Of a DNA stretch of 15,271 nt, positions 5,756-12,633 are shown one piece after another. A model generated the notes under the pieces. That model did no database searches. It saw only the letters and a list, made by a program, of their open reading frames with translations, and had not been told where the DNA came from. The DNA is from CBDUUP01 sp965370435 (GTDB taxonomy: Bacteria; Chloroflexota; Anaerolineae; Anaerolineales; UBA11579): positions 1 through 15,271 of the forward strand of contig CBDUUP010000063.1 of NCBI GenBank assembly GCA_965370435.1, written 5' to 3'. Position 1 is the stretch's first letter. Every line of letters starts with the position of its first letter. A program made the position numbers and the translations under genes.

Positions 5756-7168
5756 ATGGAAAATAAAACCGAGAACCGTCCCAGCGTGGTCGTTATTGGC
5801 GGTGGAATCACCGGTCTCAGCGCGGCCTGGGAGCTTCAGAAATCCCAGGGCGCATTGGATATCACCGTACTCGAACAATCCTCCCGCTGGGGTGGAAAGG
5901 TCATCACCGACACCCTCGCTGGCCCGAATGGCGGCCAATTCATCATCGATGCAGGCCCCGAATCCTTTATCACCCGCAAGCCAGAGCTATGGGAGCTGGT
6001 TCACGAATTGGGGATCGAGGAGGATATCGTTGACCCAGGCAGTGAAACCCGGGATATGTTCATCCTGGATCAGGGGAGGCCAGTGGCGGTGCCTCTGGCT
6101 CCCTTGAAATTCATCCTATCCCCGTTGATGACGGCTCGCGGGAAACTGCGCCTCTTGGCCGAGCCTTTCATGCCTGCCAAGAGAGATGAGGGCGATGAAT
6201 CGCTGGCTGAATTCGCCGACCGCCGCTTGGGCCGTGAAGCGCGCCAGAAATTCATTGGCCCGATCCTGGCCGGTATCTACAACACCGATCCCGAAAAGCA
6301 AAGCATATTGACAACATCTCCCATCATGCGCGAGATGGAAAAAGAAGCGGGAAGCCTGTTCAAGGCCGCCTTCCGGCGCATGTTGGCGGCTCGCAAACAG
6401 AATAGGGAGGGGAAACTCAAACGGCCTCGATTCATCACCTTCCAGAATGGCGCCCAGCGGGTGATTGACGTGTTGGTTGAGAAACTGGATGCCGACCTGC
6501 GCCTGAACGCCGCGGTCGAAAGTGTTGAGATCGAGGGGGGCCGGTATCACTTGGCTCTTTCGGACGGAAATCAGATGGCGGCCGATGCGGTGTTGATCGC
6601 CGCTCCGGCCAACGCAGCCTCCAAGATGCTGCGAGGGTCTGTTCCCGCCGCGTCTGAGGAACTGGCCGCCATCCGCCACGAGAACATCGGCACTATTTCA
6701 TTGGCTTACCGAGAGGAAGATATGCCTCCCGGTCTAGAGATCAATGGACTGATGATCCCCCGCCGGGAGAAACGATCCATAGACGCCATAACCTTCACAT
6801 CCCGGAAGATGCCCTCGCGTGCGCCTTCAGGCTTTGTTTTGTTGAGGGTGTTCTTCGGCGGGGGTGCGCCCTCGGTCGCTGAACTGGATGATGAAGCCCT
6901 GGTGGGCACGGTGCGCAAGGAACTCGAAGATTTGTTAGGGATTACAGCCTCGCCGGTTATCACCGGCGCACAACGCTGGCTCAAAAGTTTCCCCCAGGCT
7001 GACGTGGGGCATCTGGATCGGGTGAGAGTCATTCATGACCTCCTCCCTCCAGGTATTTATGTTACCGGAAGTTCTTATTATGGGATTGGTGTGCCAGATT
7101 GCATCCGGCAAGGTAAGGAGGCTGCTCATAAGGCAATAGATTTTCTTTCACCACAAAATGCAAGATAA
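5756..7168 (+). CDS. hemY: Protoporphyrinogen/coproporphyrinogen oxidase, HemY type
   Basis: The 470-residue flavoprotein has an N-terminal dinucleotide-binding fold (VVVIGGGITGLSAAWEL, 11-27), then SSRWGGKVITD and DAGPESFITRKPE, which are typical of HemY/PPOX enzymes. The C-terminal FAD-contact block is GIYVTGSSYYGIGVPDCI. It oxidises protoporphyrinogen IX to protoporphyrin IX, or coproporphyrinogen III to coproporphyrin III in the coproporphyrin-dependent route, normally with oxygen. Finding it next to ferrochelatase supports haem synthesis, but the route is not resolved because no hemQ/chdC or other route marker is in view. An AAAGG-type ribosome site lies inside the end of hemH, and the ATG at 5756 gives an N-terminus of family length. 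Confidence 0.92.
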   Translation: MENKTENRPSVVVIGGGITGLSAAWELQKSQGALDITVLEQSSRWGGKVITDTLAGPNGGQFIIDAGPESFITRKPELWELVHELGIEEDIVDPGSETRDMFILDQGRPVAVPLAPLKFILSPLMTARGKLRLLAEPFMPAKRDEGDESLAEFADRRLGREARQKFIGPILAGIYNTDPEKQSILTTSPIMREMEKEAGSLFKAAFRRMLAARKQNREGKLKRPRFITFQNGAQRVIDVLVEKLDADLRLNAAVESVEIEGGRYHLALSDGNQMAADAVLIAAPANAASKMLRGSVPAASEELAAIRHENIGTISLAYREEDMPPGLEINGLMIPRREKRSIDAITFTSRKMPSRAPSGFVLLRVFFGGGAPSVAELDDEALVGTVRKELEDLLGITASPVITGAQRWLKSFPQADVGHLDRVRVIHDLLPPGIYVTGSSYYGIGVPDCIRQGKEAAHKAIDFLSPQNAR

Positions 7169-7194
7169 AAAAATTAAAAAGGATACAAGGATAT

Positions 7195-8535
7195 TTGGAG
7201 AGGAAGATTGTAATTCGTATACTAAACAACATTCGTTTGGCCGCATTCCCTTTGGGATATGGTCTCACCGGCGCTTTGATCGGCGGCACCCTCAACCGTA
7301 TCATGATCGCCGATATGGGGTACGCGGCGACTGCGGTGGGCCTGTTTTTCGCCATACCCTTATTGGTTTCTCCGCTGCGCATCTGGCTGGGTTACCGTTC
7401 AGATGGGTTCCCGATTTTTGGACGCCGCCGGGAGCCTTACATGATCTTGGGCGCGTTAGTAACTGGAATTGGGGCATTCGCCGCGGTGAAGTTGGCGGTG
7501 GGTGGGGAACCCTCCAATTTCGCGCTGCTGGCGGGAATGTCACTGGCCTTCGCCATATTCGGGTTGGGGCGCAATCTGGGACATAACACCTTCCAGGCGC
7601 TGCTCGCAGACCGTTTTGATGATGCCCAACGCCCTCGCGCCATCACTATGTACGAAGTCGCCACCCTGCTTGGATTGGTGGTTGGGGCGGGTGGTTTGGG
7701 AAGCGCGCTCGAAGATTATGATCCCGCCCGCTTGGTCTCTGTCACCCTGGGGGTTGCGGTGATCGTGTTCGTGTTATCCACCTTCGCTGCGATTGGCAAC
7801 GAGCCGCGCAACGAGGAAACTCAGACCGCAATTGACAAGGCCCGGCAGACACCCTTCAGCAAGGCCCTTCGGGAAGTTGTGCTGGCTGACCCCCAGGTTC
7901 GCTTGTTTTTCATCCTGGTGTTATTCACCTTCATCGGCACGCTGGCCCAGGACGTACTCCTGGAGCCTTACGGCGCGTTGACTCTTGACATGTCGGTAGG
8001 CGATACCACCCGTCTGACGGCTTTCTGGGGGATCGGTGTGATGATCTCCATGCTGTTCTCCGGCGTTATCTTGATCAAGCTGCTGGGCTACATGACCGTG
8101 ATGCGTATTGGCATGGTCTCCAGCATTTTGGTGTTCGCCGGCGTCATCCTGACCGGCGTCACCGGAAATCCCGGCTTGTTCAAGAATCTGGTGCTGCTGA
8201 TGGGGTTGGGCACCGGTCTGGCCGGCGCGGGGATGCTGACTGGGGTGATCAGTTTCACCACCCGGATTCGAGCCGGTTTGCTCATGGGTGTTTGGGGCTT
8301 TGCGAACCTGCTTGGCCGTGCTATGGGCAGCTTGATGGGTGGGGCGGTGGTGGATATTATGCAAAGCGTCACCAACGATAACGCGCTGGTATCCTATTCC
8401 ACCGTGTTCGGTATCGAGATTCTGATGCTGGTGATCGCCTTGTACCTCTCCACCCGCCTGGACATCACCACCTCCCGTGCGCAAACGGAGGAAGTGGAAG
8501 CGTTGAATATTCCAGTCGATACCCCAGCCGACTAG
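7195..8535 (+). CDS. PucC/BCD-family major facilitator superfamily carrier
   Basis: The product of about 446 residues has roughly twelve hydrophobic segments. Near the N-terminus it shows NRIMIADMGYAATAVGLFF and LRIWLGYRSD, the motif layout of the PucC/LhaA/BCD family of MFS proteins, first known from (bacterio)chlorophyll-based antenna assembly and also found in non-phototrophs. It lies 26 bases after hemY and ends just before a strong terminator, so it belongs to the hem operon; transport of a porphyrin or haem is a reasonable inference. The start is uncertain. TTG at 7195 (after AAGGATAT) is used here, but GGAGAGG at 7197-7203 could instead serve a rare start a few codons on. No photosynthesis genes are in the window. 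The C-terminal 25 residues are acidic and outside the membrane. Confidence 0.85.
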   Translation: MERKIVIRILNNIRLAAFPLGYGLTGALIGGTLNRIMIADMGYAATAVGLFFAIPLLVSPLRIWLGYRSDGFPIFGRRREPYMILGALVTGIGAFAAVKLAVGGEPSNFALLAGMSLAFAIFGLGRNLGHNTFQALLADRFDDAQRPRAITMYEVATLLGLVVGAGGLGSALEDYDPARLVSVTLGVAVIVFVLSTFAAIGNEPRNEETQTAIDKARQTPFSKALREVVLADPQVRLFFILVLFTFIGTLAQDVLLEPYGALTLDMSVGDTTRLTAFWGIGVMISMLFSGVILIKLLGYMTVMRIGMVSSILVFAGVILTGVTGNPGLFKNLVLLMGLGTGLAGAGMLTGVISFTTRIRAGLLMGVWGFANLLGRAMGSLMGGAVVDIMQSVTNDNALVSYSTVFGIEILMLVIALYLSTRLDITTSRAQTEEVEALNIPVDTPAD

Positions 8536-8565
8536 AGAAAACCTCAGCGATACTTTTTCTTTATC

Positions 8566-8597
8566 AAGAAGCCCCGGCGTTTGCGCAGGGGCTTCTT
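8566..8597 (+). terminator. Intrinsic terminator of the hem operon
   Basis: AAGAAGCCCC (8566-8575) pairs perfectly with GGGGCTTCTT (8588-8597); the loop can add three more pairs. It sits 31 bases after the stop of the PucC-like carrier. The A-rich and T-rich outer arms and the GC-rich core fit a Rho-independent terminator that may work from both sides, although the T-tract is interrupted. Confidence 0.8.
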
Positions 8598-8761
8598 CGC
8601 TTATCCCCCTTGTTTAGGTGATTGAGGGTTTGAATTTATGGTAAAATCAGCGCCGTTACTATCAATACCAATCCGAATGCGCACCTGCTTCCATGAACCC
8701 GGTGCGCACTTCTCGTGTAAATAGGTTGGCAGATACCCTACCCCCCAAGGAGCCACACTAC

Positions 8762-9754
8762 ATGTCCCTGCGCTTGCTGAAACTCCCCGATGACCTGCTG
8801 AACATGGCCGAGATGGTCAAGGAAACCTGGCATTATCCCAATAACGAAGAATGGAACGTACAGACCGACGAGATTGAATCCATGTCCGATTCGATGGAAA
8901 ACTACAGCCGCATATGGCCGCTCATCAAGCTCGTTCAATTGGTCTCTCCGGGTCTCCGCAATATCATGCGGGGGCACGTCTGGGAGGAAGAGGGTCAAAT
9001 GGCGGGCATCACCCAGATCGCTCAAGTAGGGACCACCGGCACTTGGGAGATCAGCGCAGTTGGCGTGCGGCCCGCGTACCGGCGGCGGGGCATCGCCCGC
9101 AAGCTGGTGGAAGCCACCCTGGATTTCATTCGCCAGCAAGGGGGGAAGAAAGTTTACCTGGATGTGATCGAAGGCAACCTCCCGGCCTTCACCCTCTATC
9201 AAAAGCTGGGATTCGAGCACTACACCGACAGCATTGAATTCAGCGCCGACTTGGAGGCGATCCCCTCGGAACCCTCCCTGCCGGAGGGCTATGTCCAGGA
9301 ACATGCCGACCCCTTCGATTGGAAGCCGCGCTACGAATTGGAGCAGCGCATCACCCCAGAGCGGGTGCGCCAATACGAACCGGTGGAAGAAGCCCGGTTC
9401 CGCCGCCCGTTTTTGACCCGCTTCCTGCGGCCCATCGTCCTCTCCGCGGATGGGGCGGGCACCGAGAGCTATTTCATCCGCACCGCTGCGGAGAGGCAGA
9501 TCGTGGCCCGAGGCGCTTACGTGTATCGCACCCGCGAGACCGGCCGGAATATCCTTTTGGCTGAGCTGGATCCCGCCCACTCCCAACTGGGGGATTATCT
9601 GGTCGGGCAGATGCTGCACCAGGTGATGACCCGAAGCCCAGGACACGTGGCAGAGTTCAATATCCCTCAATGGATGGAGTCGCTGGTCACCGCGGCCCGA
9701 GAGGCCGGTTTCGAGCAGCGCGTGCTGCTGAACCGCATGGGGATACTCTTGTAA
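8762..9754 (+). CDS. Double-GNAT N-acetyltransferase, paralogue 1
   Basis: The 330-residue protein carries a GNAT domain at about 55-155. Motif A reads VGVRPAYRRRGIARKLVE (acetyl-CoA pyrophosphate loop RRRGIA at 107-112), and GNLPAFTLYQKLGFE gives the motif B segment. The C-terminal half (about 200-330) ends with MESLVTAAREAGFEQRVLLNRMG, which resembles the last part of a second, degenerate GNAT fold lacking the acetyl-CoA loop. Such enzymes acetylate amines of small molecules or proteins; the substrate is unknown. The start at 8762 is chosen because AAGGAG (8747-8752) lies 9 bases upstream and the paralogue at 10457 begins the same way. An upstream in-frame ATG at 8693 has no ribosome site. 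It is preceded by a terminator, so it has its own promoter. Confidence 0.87.
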   Translation: MSLRLLKLPDDLLNMAEMVKETWHYPNNEEWNVQTDEIESMSDSMENYSRIWPLIKLVQLVSPGLRNIMRGHVWEEEGQMAGITQIAQVGTTGTWEISAVGVRPAYRRRGIARKLVEATLDFIRQQGGKKVYLDVIEGNLPAFTLYQKLGFEHYTDSIEFSADLEAIPSEPSLPEGYVQEHADPFDWKPRYELEQRITPERVRQYEPVEEARFRRPFLTRFLRPIVLSADGAGTESYFIRTAAERQIVARGAYVYRTRETGRNILLAELDPAHSQLGDYLVGQMLHQVMTRSPGHVAEFNIPQWMESLVTAAREAGFEQRVLLNRMGILL

Positions 9755-9778
9755 TCGCTGTGCTATAGGAAGAAACCC

Positions 9779-9873
9779 AACCTCCCGCAGGTTTGTTATA
9801 GGCAATCCTATTTTAGAATAATGTCTAGCAAAATTAGGCCAATTTTCCTCAAATAACAACCTGCGGGAGGTTT
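9779..9873. repeat. Second copy of the AACCTCCCGCAGGTT inverted-pair element
   Basis: AACCTCCCGCAGGTT at 9779-9793 and its exact reverse complement at 9858-9872 bound a 94-bp unit, 24 bases after the stop of the first acetyltransferase. Size and ends match the element at 1382-1474, while the AT-rich interior shows no obvious similarity. This suggests that the ends are what is conserved or mobile. Confidence 0.7.
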
Positions 9874-9892
9874 GAATTACCCAAAACCCAAG

Positions 9893-9920
9893 GCCGGAGA
9901 ACCCGGCTGAGGGTCTTTTT
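9893..9920 (+). terminator. Weak terminator-like hairpin
   Basis: GCCGG (9893-9897) pairs with CCGGC (9903-9907). After eight bases, a run of five T ends at 9920. ACCC/GGGT offers an alternative stem closer to the T-run. It would end transcription from the first acetyltransferase gene just before the next promoter. Confidence 0.4.
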
Positions 9921-9943
9921 GGTTAAATCGCATCATATGGCCC

Positions 9944-9972
9944 TTGACAACATTCTGCATGGATGGTAATAT
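9944..9972 (+). promoter_or_regulatory. Near-consensus sigma-70 promoter of the ribbon-helix-helix gene
   Basis: A perfect -35 TTGACA at 9944-9949 and TAATAT at 9967-9972 (5 of 6 to consensus) are separated by exactly 17 bases. It is the best promoter in the window. Transcription should start near 9979, about 50 bases before the regulator ATG. Inverted half-sites cover the -10 box and the start region, so it is probably repressible. Confidence 0.85.
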
Positions 9973-10000
9973 ACATCCACCAACCATCTATATGGATGGT
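9960..10000. promoter_or_regulatory. Operator with four GGATGG-type half-sites
   Basis: Two inverted repeats lie side by side. TGGATG (9960-9965) pairs with CATCCA (9974-9979), and ACCATC (9983-9988) pairs with GATGGT (9995-10000). The unit GGATGGTAA also recurs as a direct repeat 33-34 bases apart. The first palindrome covers the -10 box. Paired half-sites next to a ribbon-helix-helix gene are the usual layout for binding by two or more dimers of its product, so autorepression is inferred. Confidence 0.7.
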
Positions 10001-10027
10001 AAAACGAAGATTCAAGGAGAAAAAATC

Positions 10028-10414
10028 ATGGTAGACACTGAAAAAATCACTATCAACCTGGGGGTCGTGGACCTGGGGCAAATTGACCTGCTGGTGGAGC
10101 ATGGCCTCTATTCCAACCGCACCGACCTGATCCGCACCGCCATCCGCAATCAAATCACCCGGCACGCTACCGTATTAGACCAGGCGGTCACCCGGCGAGC
10201 CATGGCCATCGGGGTGATTGGGTATTCCCGTTCAAATCTTCAGAAATACCAGGAAAAGGGTGAGCGTTTGGATATCAAAATCATCGGTATGCTTCACTTA
10301 TCGGATAATATTACGCCTGAATTGGCCCTAGCGACGATCAATTCTATTACGGTTCGAGGTGTCTTTAATGCCAGCAAGGAAGTCAAGGAAGCCCTGGCAG
10401 ACCGCATCCTCTAA
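10028..10414 (+). CDS. CopG/ribbon-helix-helix transcriptional regulator
   Basis: The 128-residue protein opens with a ribbon-helix-helix unit: a strand at 6-12 (KITINLG), helix A at about 16-25 (LGQIDLLVEH) and helix B at about 30-45 (RTDLIRTAIRNQITRH). The strand would read the operator bases as a dimer. Residues about 60-128 form a second region (GVIGYSR, LDIKIIGMLHLSDNITPELALATI, ASKEVKEALADRIL) that is not a NikR metal domain, since the expected His/Cys ligands are absent; it may sense a signal or oligomerise. AAGGAG at 10014-10019 supports the ATG at 10028. A longer frame starting at 9944 would begin inside the -35 box and is rejected. The second acetyltransferase follows 42 bases later, so both probably share one message. 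Confidence 0.85.
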   Translation: MVDTEKITINLGVVDLGQIDLLVEHGLYSNRTDLIRTAIRNQITRHATVLDQAVTRRAMAIGVIGYSRSNLQKYQEKGERLDIKIIGMLHLSDNITPELALATINSITVRGVFNASKEVKEALADRIL

Positions 10415-10456
10415 ATATTCTATCTAATCCAACCCAACCTTCAAGGAGAAAAACTA

Positions 10457-11476
10457 ATGTCAATGCGACCGATAAACCTTCCCAGCGACCTGATACCCCT
10501 GGGTGAAGTGATCACCGAAGGATTCCAATATCCAGAGAATGAGGAATGGAGCGTGGCATCCGATGAACAGGAATTCGTGGTGAGTTCATTGAAGAACTTC
10601 CGCCGTATCTGGCCCATCATAAAGGTCCTCCAGATCATATCGCCCCCCATGCGGGATATCTTCTGCGGCTACGTCTGGGAGGAGGACGAAAAAGTTGTCG
10701 GCCTGACCCTGGTTCAACGGCTGTCCACCACGGAAACGTGGGTGGTTACGACCGTCGGGGTGCTTCCAGCCTACCGGCGGCGGGGCATCGCCCGCAAACT
10801 GGTGGAAGCTGGCCTGGATTTGATCCGCGAAAGGGGAGGGAAAAGAGCATTCTTGAACGTGATCGATGGAAATTATCCGGCTCATACGCTTTACGAGCAG
10901 CTTGGGTTTGCGCAATACAGCGGGGATGTGGAGTTCACCGCCTCGCCGGAGGAAGTCCCGCCCGCGCCGGTTCTCCCGGAAGGTTATGTCCAAGAACCGC
11001 TGGCCCGTTTTGATTGGCAGACCCGCTACGAATTGGAGAAACGCATCACCTCGCCCAGCCGGGAAAAATACGAACCTATTGAGGCCGGTCGTTACCGTTA
11101 CCCGTTCATGATGCGGTTGTTCATCCCCTTGATCCTCCTGGCCCAAGGCCAGCGGGAAGTGGATTATGTGATCAAAACCGCGGATACCGGTAAGGTTGTG
11201 GCCCGGTTTGGATACGATGTCTCCACCCGCGGCAGCAGCCCGGGTTCCATCCGGGCTCGTCTGGATCCCGATCACCCCGAATTAGCCCCCTACATGGCTG
11301 GCTTTGCGTTGAATCAATTGTTATCCCAGAGCAAGGGGGGGCGGGTGAGCGCTTCAGCGCCCTCGTGGATGGAAAGCGTCGTTGCGGCGATGAAAGGGGC
11401 GGGATTGAAGCAGCGTTTGGAGTACTGCCGGATGGGGGTGGAGTTGGAAAAGCCTGACGAGAATGGACCCTTATAG
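10457..11476 (+). CDS. Double-GNAT N-acetyltransferase, paralogue 2
   Basis: The 339-residue protein is a full-length paralogue of the one at 8762-9754, with the same layout. The GNAT motif A is VGVLPAYRRRGIARKLVE (RRRG at 107-110), then GNYPAHTLYEQLGFA, and a degenerate C-terminal GNAT-like half ending MESVVAAMKGAGLKQRLEYCRMG. The N-terminal 50 residues are also shared (YPENEEW versus YPNNEEW). Acetyl-CoA-dependent transfer to an unknown amine is expected. AAGGAG at 10443-10448 stands 8 bases before the ATG. It lies downstream of the ribbon-helix-helix gene and its repressible promoter, so its expression is probably regulated, unlike paralogue 1. A 38-base stretch (10772-10809) differs from 9077-9114 at a single base. 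Confidence 0.87.
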   Translation: MSMRPINLPSDLIPLGEVITEGFQYPENEEWSVASDEQEFVVSSLKNFRRIWPIIKVLQIISPPMRDIFCGYVWEEDEKVVGLTLVQRLSTTETWVVTTVGVLPAYRRRGIARKLVEAGLDLIRERGGKRAFLNVIDGNYPAHTLYEQLGFAQYSGDVEFTASPEEVPPAPVLPEGYVQEPLARFDWQTRYELEKRITSPSREKYEPIEAGRYRYPFMMRLFIPLILLAQGQREVDYVIKTADTGKVVARFGYDVSTRGSSPGSIRARLDPDHPELAPYMAGFALNQLLSQSKGGRVSASAPSWMESVVAAMKGAGLKQRLEYCRMGVELEKPDENGPL

Positions 11477-11519
11477 CATACTAGTTTCAATCCTACAAAG
11501 TAAAATCTAAAAACATTTT

Positions 11520-11577
11520 CACCACAGAGACACAGAGCGCACAGAGAAAAACTTTGTGTCTCTGTGTCTTTGGGGTG
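11520..11577. repeat. CACAGAG-type inverted repeat, copy 1
   Basis: The arm at 11520-11537 (CACCACAGAGACACAGAG) pairs with 11560-11577 at 16 of 18 positions. Closely related sequence recurs at 12499-12564, so the CPBP protease gene lies between two copies. This type of repeat is known as a dispersed family in several bacterial groups. When translated it creates false peptides such as SLCLCG at gene starts. Confidence 0.8.
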
Positions 11578-11690
11578 ATATTTTTGTGCGAAATTTCGCA
11601 AAGGATTATTTTTCGAAACTTTACGCAACTATCGGGGTTGCAATAACATATATCGGATTTTCAACCAGCCCCTGCGAGGAGGTCGTCGAA

Positions 11691-12482
11691 GTGAACGAGA
11701 ACGCCACCCCCACTATCCAACCGATGCCTTTACGATCCGCTTTATTGTATTTCGGAATCCCATTAGTCAGCGCTTGGCTTATTGTCTATGTCGGTATGCC
11801 CTATATTCATCAGTTGGGGCTGCCCTTTTTTTATAATTACATCGTTATTTACGCCACCCTGCCCATGCTGCTGCTCATCATTGCCTCTGTGATCGCTTTC
11901 AGGCGAGACGGCCATCTACCTACCTGGGAGTCTTATAAAACCCGCATGCGATTGGGCAAGGCGGGGGGCAAGGTCTGGCTGTGGGCGATTGGCCTCACCC
12001 TTTTTATGGTCGTGACGGCTGCAATGCTGACCCCGACCCGGAGTTGGATCGCCACCCGGACCGGCCTGGAGCCTCCCGCCTACTGGCCGGACGACCTGCA
12101 GCTAGATGCACAGGACGCATCTGCCTCTCCTCAAGTCCCCACTGAATTCCTGGAGATACCGTTGGCAGGCAATGGGTGGGTGGTCGTCGTGGTTTTGCTC
12201 TCGTTGATCGTCGCAACGCTGGGTGAGGAATTGTGGTGGCGGGGTTACATTTTACCTCGCCAAGAATTGCGCCATGGAAAATTTACCTGGGTGTATCACG
12301 GCATTTTATGGACCCTGTTCCACGCTTTTATGCCTTGGGGACTGATCGGCATCTTCCCCGGAGCTTTAGCCCTGTCTTATGTCGCCCAGAGAACCCAAAG
12401 CACTTGGCCGGGGATCATCGCCCACGCGCTGGCCAATGGGATTTTGGTCCTTGGGTTATTGGCGGGTGTCTTGGCGGCTTAA
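11691..12482 (+). CDS. CPBP (CAAX/Abi) family intramembrane metalloprotease
   Basis: The 263-residue protein has about six hydrophobic segments. The three CPBP motifs are present: GEELWWRGY (Glu179, Glu180, Arg184; EExxxR), a motif-2 His211 in WTLFHAF with Trp replacing the usual Phe, and HALAN (His245, Asn249; HxxxN). These residues form the glutamate/histidine active site inside the membrane. Family members cleave prenylated or other membrane proteins, or serve in bacteriocin immunity; the substrate here is unknown. GTG at 11691 is chosen because GAGGAGG (11676-11682) stands 8 bases upstream. A longer frame from 11556 would begin inside the CACAGAG repeat and is rejected. A loop region at about 120-155 (Pro, Asp and Gln rich) between membrane segments is unusually long. 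Confidence 0.85.
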   Translation: MNENATPTIQPMPLRSALLYFGIPLVSAWLIVYVGMPYIHQLGLPFFYNYIVIYATLPMLLLIIASVIAFRRDGHLPTWESYKTRMRLGKAGGKVWLWAIGLTLFMVVTAAMLTPTRSWIATRTGLEPPAYWPDDLQLDAQDASASPQVPTEFLEIPLAGNGWVVVVVLLSLIVATLGEELWWRGYILPRQELRHGKFTWVYHGILWTLFHAFMPWGLIGIFPGALALSYVAQRTQSTWPGIIAHALANGILVLGLLAGVLAA

Positions 12483-12499
12483 CTTTTTAAACACATTAC

Positions 12500-12564
12500 A
12501 CCACAGAGACACAGAGAACGCGGAGAAAAACTTAAAAACTCTGTATTCTCTGTGTCTCTGTGGT
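12500..12564. repeat. CACAGAG-type inverted repeat, copy 2 (possible terminator)
   Basis: ACCACAGAGACACAGAG at 12500-12516 pairs perfectly with 12548-12564 (17-bp arms). It starts 17 bases after the CPBP stop and is followed by a T-rich run (12564-12573), so the transcript would form a long hairpin with a T-tract and could end there. The interior shares GAGAAAAACTT with copy 1. Confidence 0.8.
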
Positions 12565-12608
12565 TATTTTTTTCTGCCAATGGATTACGTACTTGTACCG
12601 GAGTGGTT

Positions 12609-12625
12609 TATAATTTCCCCAGGAG
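12609..12625 (+). promoter_or_regulatory. -10 box and ribosome site of the gamma-glutamyltransferase-family gene
   Basis: TATAAT at 12609-12614 is a perfect -10 hexamer; the best -35 at proper spacing (TTACGT, 12585-12590) is poor. AGGAG at 12621-12625 stands 8 bases before the ATG at 12634. A transcript from this box would have a leader of only about 14 bases. Confidence 0.5.
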
Positions 12626-12633
12626 AAAGCCTT

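Noticed and set aside
8738..9859. 373-codon minus-strand frame opposite acetyltransferase 1
   Set aside because: Shadow frame of a GC-rich coding region; the plus-strand product has clear GNAT motifs and a ribosome site.
9944..10027. N-terminal extension of the ribbon-helix-helix regulator
   Set aside because: It would start inside the -35 hexamer and run through the operator; the ATG at 10028 has AAGGAG at correct spacing.
11556..11690. N-terminal extension of the CPBP protease
   Set aside because: It begins within the CACAGAG repeat; GTG at 11691 has GAGGAGG 8 bases upstream.
12379..12633. N-terminal extension of the gamma-glutamyltransferase-family protein
   Set aside because: It overlaps the CPBP gene and then reads through the CACAGAG repeat, giving the typical false peptide; ATG 12634 has AGGAG upstream.
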